Shown here: piece after piece, positions 41,942 through 53,265 of the stretch
Layout of the letters: each line of letters begins with the position of its first letter
Numbering within the stretch: the stretch's first letter is position 1
Origin: Dryomyza anilis
Taxonomy: Eukaryota; Arthropoda; Insecta; Diptera; Dryomyzidae
DNA: 64,000 nucleotides
Direction: 5' to 3'
NCBI GenBank assembly: GCA_951804985.1
Contig: OX638133.1
Coordinates: forward strand, 56,190,028-56,254,027
Notes under the pieces: generated by a model
The model's input: only the letters and a program-made list of their open reading frames with translations
Told to the model about the DNA's origin: nothing
Database searches by the model: none
Translations under genes and position numbers: made by a program

Positions 41942-43735
41942 TTAAAAGCTGTTTGATGATATTTTTAAACCAAAAGGTAATCTTTTAAACTGGTAATGTC
42001 CGTTATTTGTTGAAAATGCAGTCAATTGTCTTGACGCTTTGTTTAAACTTATTTGATGAAATGAACTTGTCATATCTAAGGTGGAAAAATATTTTGCGCG
42101 ACCTAATTTGTCTAACATATCTTCAATACGTGTTAATGGAAATTTGTCATTAACAATTTTTGTGTTTAATTTTCTAAAATCTACAACTAAACGCCATTTT
42201 ATTGTATCTTTCGAATTTTTTGGTACTAGTAAAAGTGGTGAATTGTATGGACTAACTGAGTCTTCAATAATGTTATCAATATATAGTTTCTGTACTTGAG
42301 TATTAATCTCATCATTCTGTGTATGCGGAAGTCTATAATTTTTTATATAAACAGGTGTATTGTCTGATAATGTTATATTCTGATTATAGAAATTGTTTGA
42401 GGTCAGAGGCTCATCTTCTAAATGAAACACATTTTGAAATTCATCAAAAAATTTTAGAAGTTGTTTTTTGGCACTATCATCATTTCCTTCAATGTTAAGC
42501 AATTTCATTAACCTTTTAAAACGTGTGTCATTGTTATTTGTTCTTTGTGTGGCGAGTATTCTATAATCAGATAATGGTTCTGTTTTTATTGTTATATCTG
42601 AGATAACGACAGTTTCATCTGTTGTGTTTAAAATTTTAATATGGCATATGCCTTTGCATGGTACTATTGTATTAGCTACATACACTCCCTTTGCTATTTC
42701 ATCATTAAGGATTACGCTGTCTTCCTTAAGATTTAAATTTAAATGGTGTATTACCTCTGATCGTGGTGATACCTTAATACATTTTACTTCTTCTAAATTG
42801 GTTTTTAATGGTAGCACCAGCTCATTGTTTTTTGTATTAACAGTCATTGTGAATGTTTCATAATCGAGTATGCACATATGTTTTATTAAAAAATCTCTTC
42901 CTAAAATGCCGTCTAAAGATATTGGAAAATTTGAATCTACGACATGAAATTCATGCTGAAATATAAAACCTGTACTTTGCAATGTTAATTCTGTTGTTCC
43001 TAACGAATAAATTTCTTCTTTTGTAATACCTGTTAGTTTGCAACTATTTTCTGTGTTTATATATTTTATGTTTTTATTTTTACATAACGAAATGTCTAAA
43101 AATTTGAGTGCATTATTATTACCATTAAGTTCGAATGTTACGTAATTTGTTAAATCATTTGAAACTTTATATATTCTTAATTCTCGCCCTGCGGTGGAAA
43201 ATGGTTCGGATCCTCCTCCGGGCTTTCCTCGCTTTTTTTGTAATATTCTAATGTTATTATTTCTGTAATTATTATTATTGTTATTATAGTGAGAATTTTG
43301 CTTTCTGTTGTATTGATGGTTTTGATTTTGACTATTGTTTTGTGAATGATTGTTGTTTCTATAATTATTATTATTATTATAGTGAGCATTTTGGTTTCTG
43401 TTGTTTTGATTTTGATTATTGTGCATCCCATTTTGACTCTGATTATTGTTATATCGTTGATTTTGTGTATTATTATTGTATCTGCTATTGTTGTTATTAT
43501 TATGGTTATTATTATTTCTATTACCATGATTGTTGTATCTGCCATTATTATTATTATTATTATTGTTATTATAATTGTTGTTTTGATTGTTTAAATTATT
43601 GTTCGAACGTCTACCTGTATTGTTGTAATTATTTCTCCTGTTCATGTAAAAAATATTGTTTGTATTCTGAGATGTTTCTAGTTCTAATGCTAAATTTGTT
43701 GCTTCTGTTAAAGATTTTGGTTGAGCTGCAAACAC
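41942..43735 (-). pseudogene. Gag end, protease and RT start of element B
   Basis: This 597-residue frame begins in gag. Residues ~20-165 are an Asn-rich tract with many NNNN and NYNN words from ATT/GTT repeats. A retropepsin-like region follows (SLDGILGRDFLIKH), then a long linker and the RT fingers and palm: NSPLLLVPKNSKDTI, RLVVDFRKLNTK, YFSTLDMTSSFHQISL and FKRLPFGLKISSNSF. The frame ends at a TAA that replaces a conserved Gln codon after SNSF. The same frame continues beyond the stop to about 41800, where the catalytic box reads FLYDII instead of YLDD, so one catalytic Asp is gone. Confidence 0.88.
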
Positions 43736-43848
43736 TGTTTGCTTTATTTCGTCTCGAAGACCATTTTTAAAAATATTGAATGCATAATTTTCATTTATTT
43801 TTATAACAACTGATTTTTCAATTGTTGTAGGATTCGCGCCTAATTCTT

Positions 43849-44340
43849 CTATTGGTTTAAATCAGATATTATTGTCATAAGCTGTTCTTTAAATAACGTT
43901 ATCGACTCATTTTTCTGTGTAAAGTTAGAAAGTTTTGTATATATTTGTGGAATTGTTGTATTTATTTTGTAACGTTCTTTTAAAAGTGATTTTAGTTCTT
44001 CGAAATTTGTTGGCTGAATTGTCGCAATGAATGAGGTTCTGACATTTGTACTTAATTTTACATGGTAGACAAATTCAATTAATTTTATTTTACTTGGATC
44101 ATTTAGTGTATCATATATAATTTCTGTTATTCTTAAAAATGTTTCAAGTTCTTTAAAAATGCCATTAAATTTTGGTTTTGCCTTCATCACCGTTTCAATA
44201 TTGAAATTCGACATGTTTATATTTAATTGTATACCCTCTGAATCTTGATTATCTGATTGGATCTGTCCTGTCAACGTATCTGTATTTGTTATGAGTTCTT
44301 CTGATATATTCTTTATTTTTAATTTTTCTAAAAATTCCAA
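43849..44340 (-). pseudogene. Gag N-terminal part of element B
   Basis: These 163 residues include a segment MKAKPKFNGIFKELETFLRI and RTSFIATIQPTNFEELKSLL, compatible with a Ty3/gypsy capsid. It ends near 43850, and gag resumes in another frame at 43735. A plausible start region lies further right (44340-44550) in shifted frames. Confidence 0.7.
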
Positions 44341-45381
44341 TAATTCGCAATAAGTTTCTTCAAAATTTGTTGAAATCCTTTCTGCTTCTATTTTTTCTAT
44401 ATATTCTAAATTTTTTTCGAATATTATTTTATGAGTTTCAAGTTCCTCAAAATTTCTTATTTATAGATTCTAATGAGAGTTTTCTATTGACAGATTTTTT
44501 TAAATTCTTTAATATTTGATTTAAAAGTTCGAGTATATTTTTGCATATTTCCATACTTAAAATTTATATACATTTTGTTTTGTTAATACATAACTTAATC
44601 TAATAATTTAAATACATATGTACATGATATTCATGTTGGTTTTCTACTGTTGTTGTTTTTTTTTTTTTGTTCTTTTTTTTCTTTTTCTTTTTTTCTTTTT
44701 CTTTTACTTTTTCTATAGAATATACATATATATTAATGTTTACTTTTATGTTTCCTCATCTGATTCATTTTCGGCAAACCAAAATAAAATTATTTCGTTG
44801 CACGAAGGACAATTTGCATGCTTATTTAAATATTCATTGAAGCACTTAATATGAAATGATTTGATTTTGCAGTTGCATTTACTGCAAGCATTGTAATCCA
44901 TTTTTTTTTTATATATATATTCTATTAAATAAAAATATTTTATTTATTTTTTTTTTTTCATTTATTATTTTTTTTTTTTTAAATATTTATTTTTTTAAAA
45001 TTTATTTTATATAAAAAGTTTTTTTTTTTTTGTTTTTATTTATTTTTATTTTTGTTTTTTTTTTTCAATTCGGCTTCAATTTCGTCGATGGAAGAGTCGC
45101 CTCCGTTTTCACAAGTTGCTTGAGGTGGCCCAGCCGCTTCAAACTTTTCTGCAGTTTCCCGCTTCTCTTCTTTATATTCTTGGTGGTTGCTACTTCTTGC
45201 TGAGGTATTGCCGTCAGCTGCTCCTCTTTATGTATCAGTTGCCTTGCACGATACTCTTCAATAGTCAGCTTCGGCCCTTGTTGTGTTGTTGTTGTTGCTG
45301 CTTGGCTCAGTGTTGTTCAAAATTTTGTTGTGTCTACTCGACTTGCGCGTCAGAATTCGACTGATTTTTGCAGGATCGCCA
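44341..45381 (-). promoter_or_regulatory. 5' leader of element B
   Basis: This is T-rich on the plus strand, with runs up to 13 T, between gag and the right LTR. At 45065-45310 a minus-strand frame without an ATG reads a protein-like segment (GPKLTIEEYRARQLIHKEEQ, then Lys-rich), perhaps a displaced coding exon. TGGCGATCCTGCAAAAATCA directly follows the LTR on the minus strand and may be the primer site; I do not recognise its tRNA. Confidence 0.5.
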
Positions 45382-45619
45382 TGTAATATATGTTGGTCGT
45401 GCCCTATTCTATTTTCTAATATGTTCCTATTTTTGCAGGGTGACCAGCATTACTGCCACAGGTCAAGAGGCGCGCTAAGTGTTTAATTCAAAACACAGCA
45501 GCTCTTAGGGGTTTTGGTTGCTTAGCTTATTTAAAAGCAGCAAGAGAAGAGAAAGCATTTGATGCTAATTTCATTCTGCTTTATTTGTAAATTTACATTG
45601 TCTTTTATACTTAAAATAT
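45382..45619 (-). repeat. 5' LTR of element B, left piece
   Basis: This matches 38931-39168 and stops at AAAATAT, where element C is inserted. The rest of the LTR resumes at 51134. Confidence 0.9.
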
Positions 45620-45649
45620 TGTTACGAAAATTCAGTCTACGGAAAACTA
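45620..45649 (-). repeat. Remnant of the 3' LTR of element C
   Basis: TGTTACGAAA is followed by ATTCAGTCTACGGAAAACT. The second part equals the first 19 bases of the right LTR (50609-50627). The first part is the inverse of that LTR's other end (TTTCGTAACA). The remaining ~500 bases and the purine tract are missing. Confidence 0.75.
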
Positions 45650-45888
45650 ACGCCTGCAGTATTCTGAATCCGATACACGACATCCTTAATTCTTTTAATT
45701 ATCTTGTATGGTCCTTCCCAGTGTGTTTTTAGCTTAGGGGATAAGCCTTTCTTCCTTTGTGGGTTATAGAGCAAAACAAGCTCTCCTTCCGTAAATCCCT
45801 CTGAATTTGTGCGCAAGTCGTATCCGGCCTTCATCTTATCACTCGCAAATTGTGTACGCTGTCTTACAAACTGATGCACATCGTTCAT
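45637..45888 (-). pseudogene. Integrase C-terminal domain of element C
   Basis: These 83 residues include SEGFTEGELVLLYNPQRKKG and THWEGPYKIIKRIKDVVYRI, the GPY/F module. The stop lies within the LTR remnant, so the native C-terminus was probably lost with the 3' LTR. A short gap and frame change separate it from the core. Confidence 0.85.
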
Positions 45889-46268
45889 TTCATCACTTTT
45901 TCTGAAAACATAAATGTGTACAGGAATTCCAGCTGAAGGACTCGCACCAAACTTTAAATCCGCAGGTAATCTTAAGTCTGTTCCAAAAACAATTTTAGAT
46001 GGTGAAGCTGCTGTGGTATCATGAACCGCCGTTCAATGAGCCATGAGGAATAGTGGTATGTGTGTATCCCAATCTTTTTGATTTTTATCAACCACTTTTC
46101 TGAGATACTCTTCCAAAGTACGATTGAATCTCTCCACCATGCTGTCAGATTGCGGGTGCAAAGGCGTTGTTCGTGTTTTGTGTATGTTGAGGACTTTGCA
46201 TACTTCTTTAAATACAGCAGATTCAAAATTTCTTCCTTGATCTGAATGCAATTCCAACGGTACTGCAA
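45889..46268 (-). pseudogene. Integrase core of element C, second half
   Basis: The frame at 46033-46257 reads ELHSDQGRNFESAVFKEV (Asp) and PLHPQSDSMVERFNRTL (Glu). A TAG replaces a Trp codon at about 46279, cutting it from the upstream part. Another frameshift near 46035 separates it from 45888. Confidence 0.85.
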
Positions 46269-46278
46269 AACGGCTTAC

Positions 46279-47184
46279 CTAGTTGTTAACTAATGCATCT
46301 GCAACTGCTGTGGCTTCTTGATTCGGCATGGGATACACTTCAGGCCACTTGCTGAAGTAGTCAATGACGACAAGCACATACTTATTCCCCGCATCACTGA
46401 TTGGAAACGGCCCGGCGACATCCATGGCAATACGCTCGAATGGTGCTCCCACGTTGTATTTATGCATCCTGCCGCGACTTCTGACTGTTGGTCCTTTTGC
46501 TGGTACACATTGCGGGCAACTGCGAATCCAATCGGCGACTGACTCTTGGCACCCAATCCAATAAAAACGTTTATTCACCTTCTTGACCGTTTTATTAATG
46601 CCCAAATGACCACCACTAGATCCACCATGGTATTCCGCTAATATCTCTTTTATTTTTGACTTGGGAACAACAATCAAACTTCGAGCGGATGTGCCATCTT
46701 CATTTACCCATACACGATATAAGCAACCATCTTGCAGCTTTAAGCTCTGCCACTGTGCCCAGTAAGCTTTAGTTATTGGACTGTCCGCAGCTATATCTTC
46801 CCATGATGGTTTTCTTTGCTGTTCCTTGAACATCATGATTTTTGTGAGGTCGGGATCACTCTTTTGATCAATTTGAATTTGTTCCGGAGTCCATTTTTCA
46901 TCGGGCAAAACATTTAGCAAACGATTATCAATTATGTTTTCTTTTCCTTCCGCTCTTGAACAATGTCTGCATTCAAGTTTACAAGGACGCCGTGACAGAC
47001 CATCTGCATTTCCATGATTTACTCCTTTACGATGTTCGATTGAGAAATCGTAGCTCTGTAATCGTTCTATCCAACGCGCAATTTGGCCTTCCGGATCTTT
47101 GAACTGAAGTAACCATCGTAGTGCTGCGTGATCGGTTCTCAAGTGAAACTGTTGTCCGTATAGATACTTATGGAAAATGTTCAC
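46279..47184 (-). pseudogene. RNase H end and integrase N-terminal half of element C
   Basis: The frame has RTDHAALRWLLQFKDPEG and GNADGLSRRPCKLECRHC (end of RNase H and linker), then the integrase zinc module (EYHGGSSGGHLGINKTVKKV with CPQC) and the first core motif, RIAMDVAGPFPISDAGNKYV. It is separated by a frameshift from the RT frame near 47190 and by a nonsense codon from the rest of integrase. Confidence 0.9.
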
Positions 47185-47192
47185 ACTTTCAA

Positions 47193-48170
47193 TTACAGCA
47201 AGAAGCTCCCTCCTGGTACACAGTAATTTCGCTCGGGCTTGGACAATGTTTTACTGTAGTATGCGATCACTTTTTCTTGCCCATTGATCACTTGAGAGAG
47301 AACTCCGCCTATTCCGTATCCACTTGCATCCGTATCAAGTATAAATTTCTCACCTGGAATTGGATACGCAAGAATTGGTGCCGAGCACAGTAGATCTTTT
47401 AATTTCAAAAATGCCCTTTCTTGATCATCACCCCATTGAAATGAGCGGTTCTTTCTTGTCAACTCATGAAGACTGCTTGCAACATTGGCAAAACCTGGAA
47501 CAAATCGTCTGTAGTATGTACATAGCCCCAAGAAACTTCGTAGGTCATGTAGATTTTGCGGTCTGGGCCACTCCTTGACTGCAGCTATTTTATCCTCATC
47601 GGTATGCACTCCTTCCGTGGTAACTCGATGACCCAGATACTTGACTTCTTTCTTGAAAAGTGAGCATTTCTTTGGGCTAAGTTGTAGACCCGCATTTTTT
47701 AATCGAAGGAATACTTCCTCTAGATTTCTCAGATGTTCGTTGAAATCCTTGCCCATAACAATTATGTCATCTAGGTATACTAGGCATGTTTTCCAGTGTA
47801 AACATTTTAATACGTGCTCCATTAACCGCTCGAATGTTGCTGGGGCATTGCATAGTCCAAACGGCATTACCAAAAATTGCCATAGTCCATCTCCAGTACT
47901 GAATGCGCTCTTCTCTCGATCTTTCTTATCGATTTCTACTTGCCAGTAACCGCTTTGCAAGTCCAACGTTGAAAACCACTTAGCATTAGATAGTGTATCC
48001 AAGGTGTCATCGATTCTGGGCAGTGGATAACTATCTTTCTTGGTGACATCATTTCGGTAATCAACGCAGAACCGAGTACTACCGTCCTTCTTTTTCACCA
48101 ATACTACTGGTGAACTCCATGGACTCTCAGATGGTTCCACCACGCCATTTGTGTTCATTTCTTCAACCAA
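47193..48170 (-). pseudogene. Reverse transcriptase and start of RNase H of element C
   Basis: These 325 residues include SSPVVLVKKKDGSTRFCVDY, WFSTLDLQSGYWQVEIDKKD (motif A), MPFGLCNAPATFERLM (motif B) and CLVYLDDIIVMGKDF (catalytic YLDD), then the RNase H start, KFILDTDASGYGIGGVLSQV. All catalytic residues look intact. It overlaps the protease/linker frame by 16 bases in a different phase, which could be a lesion. Confidence 0.93.
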
Positions 48171-49045
48171 ATGAGATACTTCGTCTCTTTTCGCAAGTGG
48201 ACCCTTCTTGGTGCTTGACGAATTGGGTTAGAATCACCAGTGTCTATACGATGTTTTACAATGGCAGTTCTGCCATCCTTTTGGCCCTTTTCAGCAAATA
48301 TACACCGATATTTATCAATTAACTTTTGCACTTGACTCTTTTCTTTGGCAGCCAAATCCTTCGTCCACTCATTTATAAACCTGTGAGTAGATTGTTTGTT
48401 TATTTGCGATGTGCCGTAGTCCCTTGATGGATTTGACTCACAATTTATAATCGCTGATGCCTCTTGACACTGGCCTATAACTGTTCCCTTTTTAATTAAT
48501 TTGGACGAGTTTTCCATGTTGAGAACTCTTATTGGAACTACTTTGTCTTTTGTCGCTTCTACTAATGTTCTTCCGACAACAATATTACTTCTGCTCATTT
48601 GCTCATCATTCGCTTCTATAACCCACAACTTGCTTATCCCACAATCTCCATTTAATTTCGCCCACACAATTGCTTCTGAATTAGGTGGTATTTTTCTATT
48701 TTTATGAGCGATAACTTGTTTAATTTTCGAGCTCTGGTCACAATCAATGTTTCGTTGGATCTCTGTGTTGGCATAACTCAAAATTTTTCTTGTTAGATCT
48801 AGTGTGAAACCGTTCCTTATCATGAAGTCCATGCCAAGTATTATTTCGTCTACTATTTCCGCCACTATAAAACCATGCTTAACTGTCGTAGTGCCAATAG
48901 TGATTTCCTTGGTAATTTTTCCTCTGATTGGAGCCTCTTCACCTGTCGCTGTTTGCATTCTTATACCGATAAGCGGCTCTATATCGTCCCAAACAAGGTT
49001 ACTTCTTATAATTGAGTGTGAAGCTCCTGTATCCAACGTTACCAT
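48155..49045 (-). pseudogene. Protease and linker of element C
   Basis: The frame starts at the active site, MVTLDTGASHSIIRSNLVWD, continues with EIVDEIILGMDFMIRNGFTL (retropepsin flap and C-terminal motif), and then a linker leading to RT with KSQVQKLIDKYRCIFAEKGQ. The upstream end of the protease is in the gag-linked frame near 49100. It is a complete-looking retropepsin. Confidence 0.88.
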
Positions 49046-49170
49046 ATATGCTACATAATCAATTATCCCCTTGACAGTTAAACTATTTGACTTTCGAGCA
49101 ATTTGTGAAATGGAGATTCTGGGGCAATCGGTTATGGGAGTCAGATAGTGCCCCGCAGATCTGACTCGTT

Positions 49171-49800
49171 TTAGTTTAAAGCTTGATTGAAATTTACGCT
49201 ATTTTGGACATGATCCTGGGTTTCTTCATGTCGGGGTTCATTTGCAAATGGATTCATTGAGCGCTTGCGTTTTTTACGACAATCACGTGCCATATGCCCA
49301 TATGTATCACAGTTGTAGCATTTACCTTTAAATTGGGTATCTCGGTTGGCAGCAGTGTAATCTGGATTAGCTCCACTTTTTAACGCTTGGCAAATTACCT
49401 GAAGTAGGTCTTCATTCTCCACATCTAGTTTACGGACCTTTGGCGTTGGGCGGCACAACGTAGTTGCTGTCTCCTGTGTTAGCGCTATGGTTACAGTTTC
49501 CGTAAATGTCACTTTCGGCATTGTCACTGTGGCACGTCTTATTTCCGGATCAAGTATACCGTCAACGAAGGCTTCGATCTTGCACTTTTTTAAGAAATCA
49601 CTCGTTGAATCTGCATACGACAAATGCGCAAGCCTCTCGACGTCCGCTGCATACGCCTGCAATGTTTCACCATTTCTTTGCATTCGGCACTTTATTTCCA
49701 TTCTGCAGATTTGCTTCATGTGATCACTGCCGTATTTTCGTTGCAGTGCAGACATAACCGCTGTGTAACTGTTTCTATCGCTTTCTGGAACTGTCTGCAA
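49171..49800 (-). pseudogene. Gag C-terminal half of element C with CCHC knuckle
   Basis: These 209 residues have a capsid-like segment (RNGETLQAYAADVERLAHLS), FVDGILDPEIRRATVTMPKV and one canonical knuckle, CYNCDTYGHMARDC, followed by a Lys/Arg tail. The N-terminal gag region lies upstream (49936-50579) in another frame; the link near 49850-49935 contains a stop or shift. Confidence 0.88.
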
Positions 49801-49935
49801 TACTTCGGCTGCACCTCCTTTTAGTGCCTCGATAAGTGCGGCTACGCTGTCTTCATTGTTCCATAGATTACTTACAGCCGTTGTCTCAAATTGCAGCTTG
49901 AAAATGTTGAACGCTGTGGTTCCATCGTAAATCGC

Positions 49936-50579
49936 CTATTTTAGCCTCGTACCACTAACAACATGTGTAGGTCCATTTATCTGCAACACGTGCAAATCTT
50001 TTTTTATTTCCTGGATTTCTTTGTCTATACCATTTTCCAATCTTTGAATTTTATCATCAACATCATTTATATGCGCTTCAAGTTCATTTACTTTGCCATG
50101 TAGTGTATTAGAAACTTCCAGAAGCTGCTTAGAATGTTCTTCAAGCTGTTCAGAATTTTCCTGAAGTTTCTGTTCTATTTTGTTAGCATTTTCTACAAGT
50201 TCGTGCTTCATGTCTAATTTGAGCTGATTTGAATTTTCTTGAAGTTTCTGTTCCATTCTAGTCGAATTTTCTTGCAGCTGTTTTGAATTTTCTAGAAGTT
50301 TCTGTTCCATTTTGTTGGCATTTTCTTGGAGCTGATTTGAATTTTCTAGAAGTTGTTGCTGTATTGCTCCGAGCAACTGGCTCATATCAAAACTTTGGGA
50401 CTGTAATTTTTGCTCCGTGTCCACACTTTTCGATGACGCTGTTGCAGCTTCCACTTCAAACTCATGCTCTGCGAGGTCAATGCCTTGGTTCTCTAATTCT
50501 TCCATTAGACGCTTTTGTAGCTTATGAATCGCCACTCCTTCTTTAGCTGGTCGACTTTAAGTTGTTCGAATTTAACCAT
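49936..50579 (-). pseudogene. Gag N-terminal coiled-coil region of element C
   Basis: The likely start is the ATG at 50579 (MVKFEQLKVDQLKKE); a one-base shift at about 50535 then leads into the long frame. That frame is a heptad-rich coiled coil with repeated EQKLLENSKQLQENS-type units of about 18 residues, echoing the ~54-base DNA repeats at 50130-50360, and ends in GTRLK. Such N-terminal coils may help particle assembly. Confidence 0.75.
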
Positions 50580-50588
50580 TTTGTATCA

Positions 50589-50608
50589 CAATCCCACTTC
50601 TGACACCA
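50589..50608 (-). promoter_or_regulatory. Primer binding site of element C, tRNA-Leu type
   Basis: On the minus strand TGGTGTCAGAAGTGGGATTG directly follows the LTR. It looks like the complement of a leucine tRNA 3' end, as in some Drosophila gypsy-like elements. Confidence 0.7.
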
Positions 50609-51133
50609 ATTCAGTCTACGGAAAACTGTTCTACGAGTTCGTATCGCTGGATTGTGTACAAAATAAAAACGCACTTATATTTGGTTTTAACTAGTATTAT
50701 TTCAACTAGTATTAATTAACTTTATTAATTTAAATAACAACTTAAAGAATAATCACTTATATCAACTGATGAATTACTACAATTTATCTTTACAATGTTC
50801 ACTCACGAGACGCTCTAGTTCACTATTAAATCACAACTGAAGTACAGTGCCTCAGATGCGCGGCCTTATATACTGCAGGCACCAGTTCGACACGTTTCGA
50901 CTTGTTTCGAGAACCTTCTACTCGTTTCGTGAATGACGCATGCTATTGGCATCTCCTTCGCACTCATGTGTTTTAATGTGCTGATCTTCCATCTCTTTCT
51001 CGCACAATGCATAGTGCGCTGAATGATCTTCCGTCTCTTTCTAACACATTGCTTAGTGCGCTGAATTGTCTTGCGTCTCATTTATTATTGTTGATTGCTT
51101 GCACAGTGGAGCAAATTACCTCTTTTCGTAACA
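50609..51133 (-). repeat. 5' LTR of element C
   Basis: This 525-bp LTR runs from ATTCAGTCTACGG to TTTTCGTAACA on the plus strand. It includes two similar ~50-base units near 50985-51085 (CTTTCTCGCACAATGC and CTTTCTAACACATTGC). Confidence 0.8.
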
Positions 51134-51540
51134 ATATCTTAAAACTAACAATATTTCGATTCCTTAAATTCCTATGTAACTATCGTTCTTTTGCCATGCA
51201 TTGCCTAATTTGTTATTGTTATTATATTTTGCACGCAGCGCTGCTTATTATTTGTTTTATATTTCTGTATTCGTGGCAAGTTCAATGCTCGCGCTTATTA
51301 GTTGATGCATATTTTGGCAATCGCGGCAAGTTCAATGCTCGCGTGTGCATACAATTGTTATTGTAGCGATCGTAATAATAACGAGTCAAAGCAGTGCTTG
51401 AAACAAAGCAGCGACGCATCGTTGTTATTTACATTGAGTGCATTAGAATAGTTAAAGCTTTAAAAAGAGCTTTTATGCAACGCATGACAATACAGTGAGC
51501 AAATATTATAATAATGTGTGTAAAATATAATTACACTACA
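51134..51540 (-). repeat. 5' LTR of element B, right piece
   Basis: This continues the LTR interrupted at 45619, starting with the ATAT duplication, and ends TTACACTACA. It matches 39163-39571. Confidence 0.9.
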
Positions 51541-51584
51541 ATTGGCATCTTCGTCAGCCTTGAACTCATGTTTACCTGGCATTT

Positions 51585-52094
51585 TTAACAATTTTTCACA
51601 TAATCCTTTATTTGCTTCTGCATACCCTTCCATCGGTACTGTTGCCGAATTCTTAAAAATGTTTTTACGCCACCCTGGTGACCACCTAACGGTGAATCGT
51701 GAAAATCCTTAATTACCGTATCAATGTCCCGAGGTTCAGTTAGAATTATTATATTGTCATTTTCCTTTGTTATCAAATCGTCAGGATCGCATTCTGACTG
51801 TTTCTTATCCCCTTCCTTGTCTCTTTTCATGGTTTTCGAACGTGTTTGTACTACAACTACCTTTTCAGTATTATTCGGTATGAAGCTAAGCGCATCAGCG
51901 TTTAAATTACTTTTTCCCGGTTTATAATGAATTTCGAAATCATATTCCGATAATTTGTGTCGGAAACGCGTAAGACGTGATGTCTGATCTTTTATGTTTG
52001 CTATACCCTTTAGGGGCTGATGATCTGTATAAATTTTAAATGGTCTTCCCAAAAGATATGCCCTAAATTTTTTTGTTGCCCATAAAATTGCCAA
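51585..52094 (-). pseudogene. RNase H end, linker and integrase zinc module of A2
   Basis: The frame reads [18 protein letters not shown] and [18 protein letters not shown] (RNase H end), an acidic linker, then [20 protein letters not shown] (His-His) and YVKNC (first Cys). A stop at 51583 replaces the residue after the first Cys of the zinc module; the second Cys follows beyond it. The first part of RNase H is upstream in another frame. Confidence 0.88.
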
Positions 52095-52526
52095 AATTTC
52101 TTTTTCTATAGTAGAATAGCGTGTTTCCGCATCCTTAAGAGACCTACTAGCCTACGCGATCGGACGGTCGCTTCCAACTTCACCTTGCGAAAGAACCGCG
52201 CCAATTGCTTCGTTGCTGGCGTCTGTCGTGAGCAAAAAGGGTTCGTTAAAATCCGGATACGCTAGTATGGGTGGTGACATAATTGCCTCCTTAAGTTTTA
52301 AAAACGAATTCTAACAATTGTCATTCCATGTGAACTTAGCGTCCGTTTTAAGCAAACAGTTTATTGGTAATGATAGTTTCGCCATACCTCCTATAAATTT
52401 TCTGTAATAATTAATTAAGCCTAAAAATGCTTGAACTTCCTTCCTATTTTTCGGAACTGGAATTTTTTTTACACACTCTACTTTGGCTGGGTCTGGTAGG
52501 GCACCTAACTCAGAACACTTGTGTCC

Positions 52527-52715
52527 TTAATATATAACATCGCGTCGCAAAAACTGACATTTTTCTGTATTTAATTTTAAATTATGTTCTCTCAGCTTTT
52601 GCAAAACTTTGCATCGCTTATGCTCGTGTTCTGCTAAATTATTTCCATAAACCACTATGTCATCTAAATAAACGAAACAGTCAATACCCTGTAAACCTGT
52701 TAGTATGTGGTTCAT
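52527..52715 (-). pseudogene. RT of A2, part with the catalytic box
   Basis: The frame contains CFVYLDDIVVYGNNLAEHEH. It is separated from the rest of RT by a TAA at about 52719 that replaces the Gln codon that A1 still has at the same place. Otherwise it is nearly identical to A1. Confidence 0.9.
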
Positions 52716-52721
52716 TATCCT

Positions 52722-53249
52722 TTAAAAAGTGGCAGATGCCCCCGTTAGACCGAATGGCATTCTGTTAAATTTGAAATGACCAAGTCCTGTACTGAAAGCA
52801 GTTTTTTCTTTGTCACTATCTTCAACTAGAACCTGATGGTAACCACTTGCTAAATCTAGTGTTGAAAAATACCGACTATGACCTAACTGGTCTAAAATCT
52901 CATCTATTCGTGGTATCGGAAACACCTGTTTGATGGTGACGTCATTTAATTTTCGGAAATCTATAACCAGTCTCCATTTCTTATTGCCATCTTTATCGCC
53001 CTTTTTAGGCACCAATAATAATGGGGAATTCCAAGGCGACATGCTTGGTGCAATAATTCCATCGTCTAACATCTTTGATACTTGTCTATTAATCTCATTT
53101 CTATGCATATGAGGAAGTTTATACTGTTTCTGATTTATTGGTGGCTGATTCCATTGTGTGGGTATTTCATGTTTTAATATCGGAGTGAATGTTAATTCAT
53201 CCCCTTCCAAATGAAAAACGTCATGATATGACAAGCAAATATTTTGCAA
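52722..53249 (-). pseudogene. RT of A2, fingers and palm
   Basis: These 175 residues are almost identical to A1: NSPLLLVPKKGDKDGNKK, RLVIDFRKLN, YFSTLDLASGYHQVLVED and FNRMPFGLTGASATF. They end at the nonsense codon. The Gly in ASGYHQ, altered to Cys in A1, is conserved here. Confidence 0.9.
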
Positions 53250-53265
53250 AGATGCAACTTCTTCT

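Larger units (their letters stand above)
45620..51133 (-). mobile_element. Gypsy-like element C, inserted in the LTR of element B
   Basis: ATAT flanks both ends (45616-45619 and 51134-51137) and the uninterrupted target is visible at 39163-39172. In minus-strand order it has a 525-bp 5' LTR, a tRNA-Leu type primer site, gag with a CCHC knuckle, protease, RT, RNase H and integrase with a GPY module. The 3' LTR is reduced to about 20 bases plus a 10-base inverted copy of the other LTR end. It is the youngest and best preserved of the nested elements. Confidence 0.9.
38931..51540 (-). mobile_element. Gypsy-like element B, inserted in the integrase of A2
   Basis: The left LTR is 38931-39571. The right LTR is split into 45382-45619 and 51138-51540 by element C. 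The flanks are ATTA on the left and ATTG on the right, a 4-bp duplication with one change. Both flanks are A2 integrase. In minus-strand order it has LTR, leader, gag, protease, RT, RNase H, integrase and LTR. Several stops and losses make this copy inactive. Confidence 0.88.

Noticed and set aside
43342..43770. Tyr/Cys/Ile-rich plus-strand frames
   Set aside because: They are antisense of the Asn-rich gag tract and purely a product of the trinucleotide repeats.
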